A stretch of DNA of 64,000 bases from Silene conica (Eukaryota > Streptophyta > Magnoliopsida > Caryophyllales > Caryophyllaceae), in assembly GCA_029255685.2 (NCBI GenBank), contig CM055315.2, positions 25,115,501 through 25,179,500 on the forward strand, read 5' to 3'. Of the stretch, positions 34,253 to 45,005 are shown piece by piece; positions within the stretch are counted from its first letter, which is position 1, and each line of letters starts with the position of its first letter. The translations under genes and the position numbers were made by a program. The notes under the pieces are model-generated. The model was not told the DNA's origin and made no database searches. It worked only from the letters and a program-made list of their open reading frames with translations.

Positions 34253-35264
34253 GACTTTCGTATTTTATTTTTTTTTTCGTTTTTCTTTTCTTTCTTTCTT
34301 TGAATTTTCTGTTCTTTTTCTTTTCTTGCTTTCTTTCTTTCTTTTCTCTTTTTGCTCATAATAGCATACAGACCAAGATGCCTCAAAAAATAATCCAATG
34401 ACCACAAATACTAGCTTGGAAGGGTAGGCTAAGTATGAGATGTAGTTTTGGGGGAATAAAAAGGCAATTTTGGCTATGTGAAGCTTATGGGTAAATATGA
34501 GAAAAGGGATCCCAAATGCACGTATCAAGACACACAAAACGAGATAGTAAAACAAGTATATAGCAATTCAAGTTCATGTTTATGCATATTGATGTAACAT
34601 GTTCCAAGGGGAGTACTACTCACATCCTAGACAACTGGTTTAAGAATGAAACCAGGAAATAAGCTCTAAACCTTAGAATGTATAGTAGGTTGCCAAGGTA
34701 TAAGTCAAGTCTCAAGATATGCAAGTTAACAAAAACTCGTAGATATGCGAAAGACTCTCATACTAAAACAAGTTGACAAGGCAAGATAAAGGCATAAACA
34801 TGTAAGAAAGCAAAATCATCCTTGAAATACTTTCGTTCCGACTCGACCTATATGCTAAAATAAACGTGCATTTTTTTGGAATTTTTTGAATTTTTTCTAT
34901 TTTTTTGTATTTTTCTCTTTTGTATAGGTAAGGAAAATAAAGAAAAGAACAATGCAAGACAGAAATGCAATAAACGTGTGACAAAATGCAATGCATGTGA
35001 CACGAAACCATTCCCCAAACCAACCCGCACAATGTCTCCATTGTGCATTAGCCTAAGTAAAGGTTTCAGAAAATTAAAGGAAAGATGCAAGGAAAATAAA
35101 ACTAAGGAAAACTGGAAAGAACTCACTGGATTATGAAGCGCATGAGAAAAACCTCCCCAAACCAGCGTAAGCTGGGAGGTTTTGGTGGCCAGCAGTGCCA
35201 CTCAAGTACCAAAGACGGTTACACGGTTCCCGAGGAAGAAACGAAAGACTGCGACGGACGGGTA

Positions 35265-35369
35265 GGTCGACCGACCTAGAGGACAGGTCGACCGACCTTT
35301 CCTGCAGAAAACAGGAATTCAGCGATACGGCGGCTAGGTCGACCGACTGGTGTATCTGGTCGGTCGACC
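35265..35369. repeat. Paired-motif quartet, element A 3' region (72 bp)
   Basis: Pairs 35265/35286 and 35337/35358, with the same register as 23427-23531. Confidence 0.9.
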
Positions 35370-35639
35370 CTCTGAGTCTCAACGATCTCCGTTTCTTCGT
35401 AAAAACCTGAAAAAGCAATAAATATGCGCCCAACAAATGCGCGAGATCCCAGAACAAGTCCAAAAAGTCTTAACTACGCAAACACAAAAAAAGTTGTCCT
35501 AAAAACTTAAAGAAAGCAAGCAAGAAAGTCTTAGCAAAACAAAAAAAATATCTTAAGAAAAACAGAAACGAGCAAAAAGAAGAAGTCATCCGCGAAGGAT
35601 TCGGCGTTTCTTTGACCAAGGGCTCTGACTACAGGCTAC

Positions 35640-36599
35640 TCATTCAGCTATGGTGATTTGGGTAGATGATTTTCTCTCCACCATGTAGATGGGTGGGTCA
35701 TCATCCATAGCTCTAGCCATCCATCTCCTAGGGTTGTCGACTCCCAAGTCGTGGGTCGACACCTTCCTTGGTCTCTTCTTCCTTGGGCTCTTCTTTTCAG
35801 CCAAATGATCACTTGCTTGAGTGACCTCGTTCTCTACAGCATTTGATCGAGTAAGTGGTACTACTCGATCGAGAACATCTCTCTTCCTACTGCCTATAGA
35901 CTCTGTCACTAGTGCTGCAATATCTGGAGCATCCAAATCAGCCTCCTGAGCAAGAGATTCACCTGCACATGCCTCAAAACACATCAAAGCCTCCGAAGGA
36001 TCCTTTGTAAAGGATCCTTGTACATAACATTCACTAATATTATTAAAAACATCAGAGTTGTCAATAGAAGAATCCTGCAAAACACAAGGTTCATCAACCG
36101 AGGGTTCAAACATGTTAGGAATATGTTCATTACTAACACCTACAGAAATAGGTTGGTCAGTCAAGGGGTGAAAGTCTAACTCATCATCTGTATCTAAATC
36201 CAAGTCAGTATCATCAACGGGGAGGCAGAGGGAATCAAATAACCTATCATTCTCATCCTTAAGAATGAGTGACTCTTCAGTAATGGGTGTGATAGGATCA
36301 CACTCAACAGGAATATCTGGGTTACTAATATCAATGCCCTCATACCCCTCCGTATCTGCACCGGCTCGCATTAGGTGTTTGAGAAGCTCTCATTGCTTCT
36401 CACAGGGTAGGTCTAAAAATTCCCATTCGCAATTTCTCTCAATCTCGATCAAGGTCTTAACAGTAACTCCATCATATAAGATACGACAAACCTCCCCAAT
36501 ACTAATAGGATAGCCAAATTGAGAAAGGAAGGAGATTAATCTATCACAATAGAAATACAAAGGTTCATGCTCGAGTTGTGGGAAAGGGGCGATGGTCAT
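35640..36599 (-). pseudogene. gag-like ORF of element A (one in-frame stop)
   Basis: A 320-codon frame from ATG at 36599 (MTIAPFPQLEHEPLYFYC), interrupted by one TGA (36392-36390) where the plus-strand copy has TGG. Residues ~10-80 (...YFYCDRLISFLSQFGYP, CRILYDGV, EKQWELLKHL) have the layout of a divergent Ty3/gypsy gag core. An acidic middle (DLDLDTDDE) and a basic patch (KKSPRKKRPRKVS) follow. No zinc knuckle, protease or pol. It replaces the gag-pro ORF found in element B, although both share LTR ends and the 3' region. The gag identity is inferred from pattern only. Confidence 0.65.
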
Positions 36600-36655
36600 G
36601 ACAGCGAAAGAAAAAGGGAAAACATAAACAAAAAACAATAAACACTGGCGTCACC

Positions 36656-36673
36656 TCCCCGGCAACGGCGCCA
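36656..36673 (-). promoter_or_regulatory. Primer-binding site of element A
   Basis: Minus strand TGGCGCCGTTGCCGGGGA, five bases inside LTR2. Confidence 0.85.
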
Positions 36674-37241
36674 AAATTTGATACCCGTCGTTGAGGGGTG
36701 CCAAAGATAAGATTTATAAACCAAACTAAAACTATAGATAGTGATAGTAAGGGTCGAACCACAGAGAGACAAGGTTAATTATGTTTGATAATTTTTAGTT
36801 TACAAAGTAACAATAGAGAGGGGGTTTGATTGTTGCTAAGTCTAAAACAAATATAAAATACAACAAGTAAATAAAGAGGAGAATAAAAATATAATAAAAG
36901 AGATGCTAGGATGTTTGGGTAATAAACAACTAAGATAATATAAATCCTAAGTCAACATGTACTGCAGTCGCGTAAGGGATGTAACATATCCTTTAGGTCT
37001 ATGCTATTAGTTCCTAAGTCTCACAATTATTGGGTGTCAACAATAAGGGTGATTCCTAAATTCTAGGTCACAAACCTTTCAGTCTTAAGTAACCTATCCG
37101 TCTTAAGATGTAAACCAATGCCCTTCCCAAATCTCTCAATCTTGGGTAGGTCAATACTAACATCCTACAAGTCTCCTTTTGGTCTCATTGTAGGTTATTA
37201 TAGTCTACAAATAAAAGCGAAACAGAATTCATACGCGTGTC

Positions 37242-37274
37242 GGTCGACCGACCAACTAACCCGGTCGGCCGACC
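37242..37274. repeat. Single paired motif, LTR2
   Basis: 12-mers 37242-37253 and 37263-37274. LTR2 has one pair here where LTR0/LTR3 have a 41 bp quartet. Confidence 0.88.
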
Positions 37275-38136
37275 TCCACCCTGCAACACGTCGATTCGGA
37301 ATTTATACTACCTTCGCATATTTACTCCCTACATCCTAACATATGAAATTAGCTACTCATAGTTATTAAAACAATAATAAAAATAGGAATAAACATGAAA
37401 GTTATAAAGAACATAAATCTAAACATGCAATAATAATAAAGGAAATTAAAATAAGATGAAAAGGAGATTAGGAACTTCGGTTCCCCATGGTTAAAACAAG
37501 TTAATGAAAGGTAAAATAATCAAATAACACAATCCCAAGGAACAAAGAATAAACCTTTAGGTCAATATTCTACCCAATCCTTACGGTCTTAGGGTTCCTA
37601 GAAAAGCACTAAACTTTCGTTCAAGGGCAATCCCAAAGTTGTTGTTAAACTAATCCTAACAATCTTTCAATCTAAAAGAATTAGTTTACCAACAACAATG
37701 GGGGATTGGTAATTTAATCATAAAACTATCAAAATCAAGTCTTTACCATGGTTCCCCTAATTCCTAATCACAAGAATTAGCTATGCATGATCTTAATCAT
37801 AAAATTAACAATAACAAGAATTAAGAATATCAAAGGAATTAACATAATTAAAGATGATAATAAAGAGGAAACATGAATTGAGAAATAACAAATAAGATGA
37901 ACAACAAGATTAATTGAAAAGGAAAGATTGAATTGTAGCAAACTTACAACTTAATTGGAAATCTAAGAACAAAGATGAAAACTTGGACTTGATTATTCTA
38001 TGATAGAAAACTAGATTAAGAACTTGATGGATATCTGAATTAGGGACTGAATTAGCTTATATAGGCGGAATTAAAGAGTTTCCTAATGACCTAAACACTT
38101 GTATGGGCTTTTCGGAAACTTCTGGGTCGGCGCTGT

Positions 38137-38266
38137 GGTCGGTCGACCAATATTTTCGGTCGGTCGACCGCTTTACGGATTTTATGCAATTTCTGGGCTT
38201 CAGGCAAATTCTGGGCTTTTCCAATAGGAACCTGGTCGATCGACCTACTTTGTTGGTCGGTCGACC
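38137..38266. repeat. Paired-motif quartet, LTR2 (97 bp register)
   Basis: Pairs 38137/38158 and 38234/38255. One 12-mer has the centre AT (GGTCGATCGACC). Confidence 0.9.
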
Positions 38267-39373
38267 AACTGTCGGGACTGCAGCGCGCATCGTTCTTAAA
38301 ACAGCTGCCATTTCTTCGTTACTTATCGAAATCAAGCGATTCTCGCGGCGTTGGAAAGCTAAGAGGATAAGCTTTCGCCTCCAACTGGAATCACTCCATT
38401 ATCAGCTCTAGAACTCGAGATATAGCCATTTGAAACAGGCTGCAATGTCGTGGATCGATTCTTTGCTTGTTAAAGCTATCTTTAGGCCTTGAAATGTGCG
38501 CTAGGCTTCGTTCCTTCTTGTCCTTAGTCATAAAAAGTCCCGAGGGCATAAATTTGGTATAAAATCGTCCCTTTTCCGCATAATTCTGCAAAAGAGCATA
38601 AAAATACGAAAGTAGACAATTGTTGGGAAATAAGGGCTAAAACATAGTAAATGAGCGACCAAATACGTGTAAAAATAGATGTAAAACATCATAAAATAGA
38701 CACGTATCAAATTCCCCAAACCAAACCCTTGCTTGCCCTCAAGCAAGAAATAGACTCGATCTTAACTAATGGAACGATTTCAATCTCAGAGCGAAATTTA
38801 CATGTTAGCCTAAACCAATGTCAAGTACAAAATGAGAAAGTATTTAAATCATGCAAACGAGTTATAGGGTTGTCAGATTTGCAAATAAAGAAACTATAGA
38901 GACTTAGTACCATGGACTCTCGCGGTACGCTCGAGACACTCATGAAGCAAAGGGTGAGTATATGTAAAAGATAGAAAGAAGTATATTTGTAATGACACTC
39001 ACCTAACTGCGACCCATGGAAACATGCCTGCAATCTAACATGAACAAGAATTCTACAACTTTGTATAACAATCTCATTTAAGTGACCTAGATACATGCAA
39101 ATGAGGTACGAAAGGTACGTGAGGTTAAAGGTAAAAGTGGTTAAAATGTTTTTTGGATATGTGGGGTTAGTAGCCAAGCTAGTAAAACCGATTCCTAACA
39201 ACATATTTCACAACTTTTTTTTTTGATATTAAGAAAGTGCTCTTTTGTAGCACAACTCTCACATTTGAATATAAGAAAGGACTCCCAAATATTTTTTTGA
39301 ATGAAGTACGGGAGTGATAACATATAAAAGAAAGGGAATTTGGAACAAATTTTTGAATCTGATGATGTCAGTT

Positions 39374-39406
39374 GGTCGGCCGACCTGTATATGTGGTCGG
39401 TCGACT
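39374..39406. repeat. Single paired motif, element B 3' region
   Basis: 12-mers 39374-39385 and 39395-39406; the equivalent of 34220-34252. Confidence 0.88.
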
Positions 39407-40431
39407 GACTTTCGTATTTTTCTTATTTTATTTTTTTTTTCGTTTTTCTTTTCTTTCTTTCTTTGAATTTTCTGTTCTTTTTCTTTTCTTGCTTTCTTTC
39501 TTTCTTTTCTCTTTTTGCTCATAATAGCATACAGACCAAGATGCCTCAAAAAATAATCCAATGACCACAAATACTAGCTTGGAAGGGTAGGCTAAGTATG
39601 AGATGTAGTTTTGGGGGAATAAAAAGGCAATTTTGGCTATGTGAAGCTTATGGGTAAATATGAGAAAAGGGATCCCAAATGCACGTATCAAGACTCACAA
39701 AACGAGATAGTAAAACAAGTATATAGCAATTCAAGTTCATGTTTATGCATATTGATGTAACATGTTCCAAGGGGAGTACTACTCACATCCTAGACAACTG
39801 GTTTAAGAATGAAACCAGGAAATAAGCTCTAAACCTTAGAATGTATAGTAGGTTGCCAAGGTATAAGTCAAGTCTCAAGATATGCAAGTTAACAAAAACT
39901 CGTAGATATGCGAAAGACTCTCATACTAAAACAAGTTGACAAGGCAAGATAAAGGCATAAACATGTAAGAAAGCAAAATCATCCTTGAAATACTTTCGTT
40001 CCGACTCGACCTATATGCTAAAATAAACGTGCATTTTTTTGGAATTTTTTGAATTTTTTCTATTTTTTTGTATTTTTCTCTTTTGTATAGGTAAGGAAAA
40101 TAAAGAAAAGAACAATGCAAGACAGAAATGCAATAAACGTGTGACAAAATGCAATGCATGTGACACGAAACCATTCCCCAAACCAACCCGCACAATGTCC
40201 CCATTGTGTATTAGCCTAAGTAAAGGTTTCACAAAATTAAAGAAAAGATGCAATAAAAAGAAAAACCAAGGAAAAACTGGAAAGAACTCACAGGATTAAA
40301 AGATGTATGAGGAAAAACCTCCCCAAACCAGCATAAGCTGGGAGGTTTTGGTGGCCAGCAGTGCCACTCAAGTATCCAAGTTGATTTCACGAGTTCTAAG
40401 GAAGAGAAACGAAGGACTGCAGCGGACAGTA

Positions 40432-40536
40432 GGTCGACCGACCGGTGTTTCTGGTCGATCGACCTCCTGTGAACAGCGGAAAAATCTGCGAAACAGCGCC
40501 TCTGGTCGACCGACTGATTATTCTGGTCGGTCGACC
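40432..40536. repeat. Paired-motif quartet, element B 3' region (72 bp)
   Basis: Pairs 40432/40453 and 40504/40525. One 12-mer has the centre AT. Confidence 0.9.
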
Positions 40537-40719
40537 AGCGGAGTTTTGGAGGTCTTCGTTTTCTTTTTCTCGTAAATCCTGAAAAAACAAGAAAATATGC
40601 GCGCCCAACAATGCGCGAGATGCCAAAACGATTCTTAAAGTCTTAACTACTAGCAAACAAAACTGAAAAGTCTCACACAACATAAAGTAAATTGTCTTAA
40701 AATTGCAACTTAAAAACCA

Positions 40720-43590
40720 CTATCCGCTGAAGATGCGGAAAATATCCGACCACGGCTTCTGACGGCATGCCGTAGTCTCCACGGTTTTTGCTTTAGTGGC
40801 AAAACACATCTTCTTTCCTCCGTCGCAAAGCATATGCGACGGTTTCTCCTCTTGAGCCTGCCTCTTCTTCTTTTTCTCCTCCCTATCCACGACGTCTGGA
40901 TCCTCATCCTCTTCATAGCTTAAGCATCCCATTCCTCCTCTCTGGATGATGGCTTCCTTCACTTTGGGTTTCCCCAAACCAGTTCCTGCAATAGTCGTAA
41001 TAGAAGTGCCCTCCCTATTGCTCCCAATCTGGGGCGGAGGTGTAAAAACAGATACAGGAACAGGTAATAAAGGTGGAGAAGTAGTGATGACCTCATACTT
41101 CTGTTCAGAAGTTATAGCATTACATGTGATGGGGGTCATAGCATCCTTCTTCCTATAGGATAGGCCATAGATAATAGAATGTTTGCCTACCTTGAAAGTT
41201 AGAGTTCCAGTGCCCACATCTATAATGGCACCTGCAGTGTGAAGAAAGGGTCTTCCTAGAATTATGGGTATATGGGCATCCTCTGGGATGTCCAAAACTA
41301 CAAAATCGACTGGGAAGAAGAACCTGTCAATACGCACAGGGATGTTTTCTAATACCCCTAAAGGTTCCATAGATGTGCGATCTGCCATCTGGACTGTCAT
41401 ACTGGTCACTGCAAATTCGGTCATTCCTAGTTTTAAGGCAACGCTTAGGGGCATGACACTTATACTAGCACCTAAATCGCATAGAGCCTTCTTAACTGGG
41501 AAGGTTCCTATATTACAGGGGACAGAAAAACTTCCAGGGTCCTCTAGTTTATGAGGGGCAATGACATGTGTTAAATAACTGGATGACTCTTCAGTGAGAG
41601 CCACCGACTCAACCTTTTCTAAAGACCTCTTCCTTGACAAAAGTTGTCTCATGAATTTAAGATATGAAGGAACCTGTTGAACTAATTCTAAAAATGGGAC
41701 TTGAACATTTAATGAACGAATCACATCTTTAAATTTGTCAAAAGATACCTGATCCTTTGAAGGCACGAGTCTCTCTGGAAAAGGAGCAGCTGAGGACTCC
41801 GTATTTGCAGCCCTTTTTAAAAACCTGGGGGTCTTATCACCCCGGAAAAGAAAATCCCGCAAGTTGTTCGGCAATTCTGGACGAAAGGGAACTTCAGGTT
41901 CTGCTTCAGTGGTCGGTCGACCAGTATCTTCGGTCGGTCGACCAGTCTCCTGTTCAGGCGAAAATTTCGGATCCTGCTCCGCGGTCGGTCGACCAGATTC
42001 TTCGGTCGGTCGACCGCCTTCACTGCTACTCGCCTTTTTTTCTTTCTCAGCCCCCACTTTGGCTCCACTTCGCAGGGTTACGACGTTAAGAGTCTCCTTC
42101 TTCTGGTCCGGTTTGGTTGGAAGTTGACCCGGAGTCCTAGTATCATTCTTGCTCGCGATCTGAGCAATCTGGGACTCTAACATCTTCATCCCTGCCTCTC
42201 TAGCCTGCGACTCCTTCTGAACCAACCCAATAAGATTTTGGATAAGAGCGTCTGTGTTGGGTGGCGGATTAGAAGGTGGTTGAGGGTTGAAAGGTGGTCT
42301 TTGGAAATTTTGTTTATGTGGGGGTACATAGGTGGAATTTTGCTGAGGTTGCATGTGCTGTGGGTTTTGAACATTCTGGCTTGTCCACCTTAAGTTGGGA
42401 TGGACATTATTATTATTTGGATCATAGAAATTGTTCCCACGATAATGCTGAAAAGCGGCACATGTTTCATTAGATGAAGTACAGAATTTTGACACATGCC
42501 CTTCTCCACCGCACCTCTCACAAGCAAAGGGTCCGTCCTGAACGGCGTTCACTTGGTAAATTCCTCCCTTGCTTCCACTCCCTAGATCGAGCTTTCCTGC
42601 AGCCTCAAATTTTTCTAACTTGGCTGTCAAGGCCTCAATTGCTGACAGGTTGTACTCATTTTTCCTCTGATTGCCTCTGGAAGTACCATGCTCAGCGCGG
42701 TGCACAGCAACATCTTCTATTAACTTGAGACCCTTAGTCTCTCCTGAATTGTCTTGGAATCTCCCATTAGCTGCAGCATCTAGATAGGCCCTGTTGTCAT
42801 CATAGAGGCCATTGTAGAACTGGTTGCAAAGAAACCATTGTTCGAATCCGTGATGTGGTATGGATCGAACAAGTCTCTTGAACCTGTCCCACGCCTCGCT
42901 AAAGTCTTCATTGGGACCTTGCTTGAAATTAGTGATCTGCGCTCTTAAAGCATTTGTCTTTGATGCAGAGTAATATTTCCTGTAGAATGCTAAGGCTAAG
43001 GTGTTCCAATCTGTAACTCCCGCAGCAGTGCGGTCAAGGTCTCTGTACCACTCTCTCGCAGAGTCCCTAAGGGAGAAGATAAACATGGTCTGTTTAATCT
43101 GGTCCTGCGTCACTCCTTCTGGGGGTGCTATAGAGCATATGTAATCTGTGAAGATTTCAATATGCTTAGCAGCATCCTCATTGGCCGAGCCCCCAAATTG
43201 GTTTCTTTCAACCATAGTAATATAGGCAGGCTTGGCCTCGAATGGCTTCCCAGTACCTGCAGGTAAAGTGAACCCTTTGTATAGGTCCTTTGCCTGAGGC
43301 ATGGAGTGACTGGCAATAGTAGCTTCTTCTGCCATATTATCTTCTTCTTTAGGAAAAACTGGAAAGTAGGTAAAAGGTGGTGTTTTTGGTGAAAGCGGAT
43401 TGATGGGTGAATTCGGTTGCGAAGGTGGTGTTTTTGGTGAAGATGGTGGTAACTCGAAAAGGTCTTCTTGAAATAAAGAGGATGGTGACCCTCACTCTTG
43501 ATTTGCTAGAAGTTGCTTTCTTCTTTCCCTAAGAGTCCTCTCAATTTCGAGATCAAGTGGTAGGAGTTCTCCTTGAACTGACCTGCGCAT
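40720..43590 (-). CDS. gag-protease ORF of element B (871-aa intact core)
   Basis: The family start is the ATG at 43590 (MRRSVQGELLPLD), with one in-frame TGA at 43494-43492. From the next in-frame ATG at 43335 an 871-residue frame is fully open. Residues (numbered from 43335): gag core ~50-225 (FSLRDSAREWYRDL, FSEAWDRFKRLV, HHGFEQWFLCNQFYNGL); CCHC knuckle C272-X2-C-X4-H-X4-C285; Gln/Pro-rich 300-370; GRPT-repeat linker 441-475; aspartic protease ~606-715 with D620-LGAS and ILGRPFL at ~692-698. It ends SDIFRIFSG without RT, RNase H or integrase. Gag would package element RNA and the protease would process it; pol functions must come from elsewhere. This is the best-preserved coding sequence of the family here. 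Confidence 0.88.
41911..42015. repeat. Paired-motif quartet inside the gag-pro linker of element B
   Basis: Pairs 41911/41932 and 41983/42004, 72 bp (24 codons) apart. On the coding strand each 12-mer is GGT CGA CCG ACC, i.e. G-R-P-T, in frame. Confidence 0.92.
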
Positions 43591-43689
43591 AAGAGGGAAC
43601 TACAAGAAAAAGGCGAGAAGGTTTAAGGAACAAAAAGTTCCTTAAACAAAGAGAAACAAAAACAAAAAACAATAAACACTGGCGTCACC

Positions 43690-43707
43690 TCCCCGGCAAC
43701 GGCGCCA
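43690..43707 (-). promoter_or_regulatory. Primer-binding site of element B
   Basis: Minus strand TGGCGCCGTTGCCGGGGA, five bases inside LTR3. Confidence 0.85.
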
Positions 43708-44305
43708 AAATTTGATGCCCGTCGTTGAGGGTACCAAAGATAAAATTTATAATTCCTAACTTAAACAATAGATAGTGAAAGTCAGGGTCGAACCACAAAG
43801 AGGTGGGGAATGTTTATCGTCTTAATGTTAATGTTTAAAGATAATAAAATTGGGGGTTGATTGTTGATTACTAAGTCTAAGCAAAGATTAAAATAAAACA
43901 AGAAATAAAAGATGAGAATAAAATATAATAAAAGGGATGCTAGGATGTTCGGGTAATAAATAGCTAAGGTAAAATAAATCCTAAGGTCAACATGTATTGC
44001 AGTCGCGTAAGGGGGTGTAACATATCTTTTTAGATCTATGCTACCTAATAGCTCCTTTCGGCCTATGCTATTAGTTCCTAGGTCTCACAATTATTGGGTG
44101 TCAACAATAAGGGTGATTCCTAAATCCCAGGTTACATACCTTTCAGCCTTGAGTAACCTATCCGTCTTAAGGTGTAAACCAATGCCCTTCCCGTATCTTT
44201 CAATCTTGGGTAGGTCATTACTAACATCCTACAAGTCTCCTTATGGTCTCATTGCAGGATATTATAATTGACAAGAAAAGACGAAATAAGAAAACATACG
44301 CGAGT

Positions 44306-44379
44306 GGTCGACCGACCGGCTACTCCAGTCGGCCGACCAAGGCCTCGGTCGACCGACCGGCTATTCCAGTCGGCCGACC
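44306..44379. repeat. Paired-motif quartet, LTR3 (41 bp register)
   Basis: Pairs 44306/44327 and 44347/44368. Confidence 0.9.
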
Positions 44380-44873
44380 GTGGTCCTGCTACAGGTCGGT
44401 TTTTCGGATTTTATTTACCTATGCATATTATCCCCTACATCCTAACATATGGAAATTAGCTATTCATGACTGTTAAGACGATTGTAAAACTGGGAATAAA
44501 CATGGAGAACGTAGTAAATAATCTAAGCATGCAAGATTCAATAAAGCTTGGGATTCTAACTTAGCAATTGTAATAAAAACAAGGACTATAATAAAAACTA
44601 GATTAAAGAATAATTACCACAATTGGAATTAAGGCAGAACTGAATAAACTTTATTGAATGCTTGAGAATTCTTGAATAATGATAAAAGATGAACTAGATG
44701 GTAAAAGATTGAATAAAAGATACTAAGGTATGATAATAGATATCAAGCATACATATGAAAAAGCATACCTAACCCTAATCACAAGATTTGTTTATATAGG
44801 GTAAAAACTAAGAGTTTCCTTATAAGTCTAATTCTACTTTATTTCCGAAAAAGAATCGCATGGGCTTCGTTCT

Positions 44874-45005
44874 GGTCGGCCGACCCGTTTAGCTGGTCGG
44901 TCGACCGCTTCTTGCTGGGCTTCTCTTATTTCCGGCCCTTCTTGAAAATTGGGCTTTATGAAAATCAGGCCTGGTCGGCCGACCCGTTTAACTGGTCGGT
45001 CGACC
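44874..45005. repeat. Paired-motif quartet, LTR3 (99 bp register)
   Basis: Pairs 44874/44895 and 44973/44994, all four 12-mers perfect. Confidence 0.92.

Larger units (their letters stand above)
33554..35639 (-). other. 3' non-coding region of element A
   Basis: The first ~1.6 kb is almost identical to 38710-40320 in element B and similar to 21718-23340. It includes the pyrimidine tract (34261-34354), a single pair and one quartet of the 12-9-12 motif. No conserved protein is seen, but its length and conservation suggest a role in the RNA or cDNA life cycle. Confidence 0.7.
36679..38709 (-). repeat. LTR2 (shared by elements A and B)
   Basis: 2031 bp, ending TGATACCC/CGTATCA. It serves as 5' LTR of element A and 3' LTR of element B. 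It is about 470 bp longer than LTR0/LTR3 and clearly diverged from them, so element B has two unlike LTRs and must be recombinant. Confidence 0.82.
38710..40719 (-). other. 3' non-coding region of element B
   Basis: Near-identical to 33554-35160 for its first ~1.6 kb, then diverges. It contains the pyrimidine tract (39413-39519), a single pair and one quartet. Confidence 0.7.
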
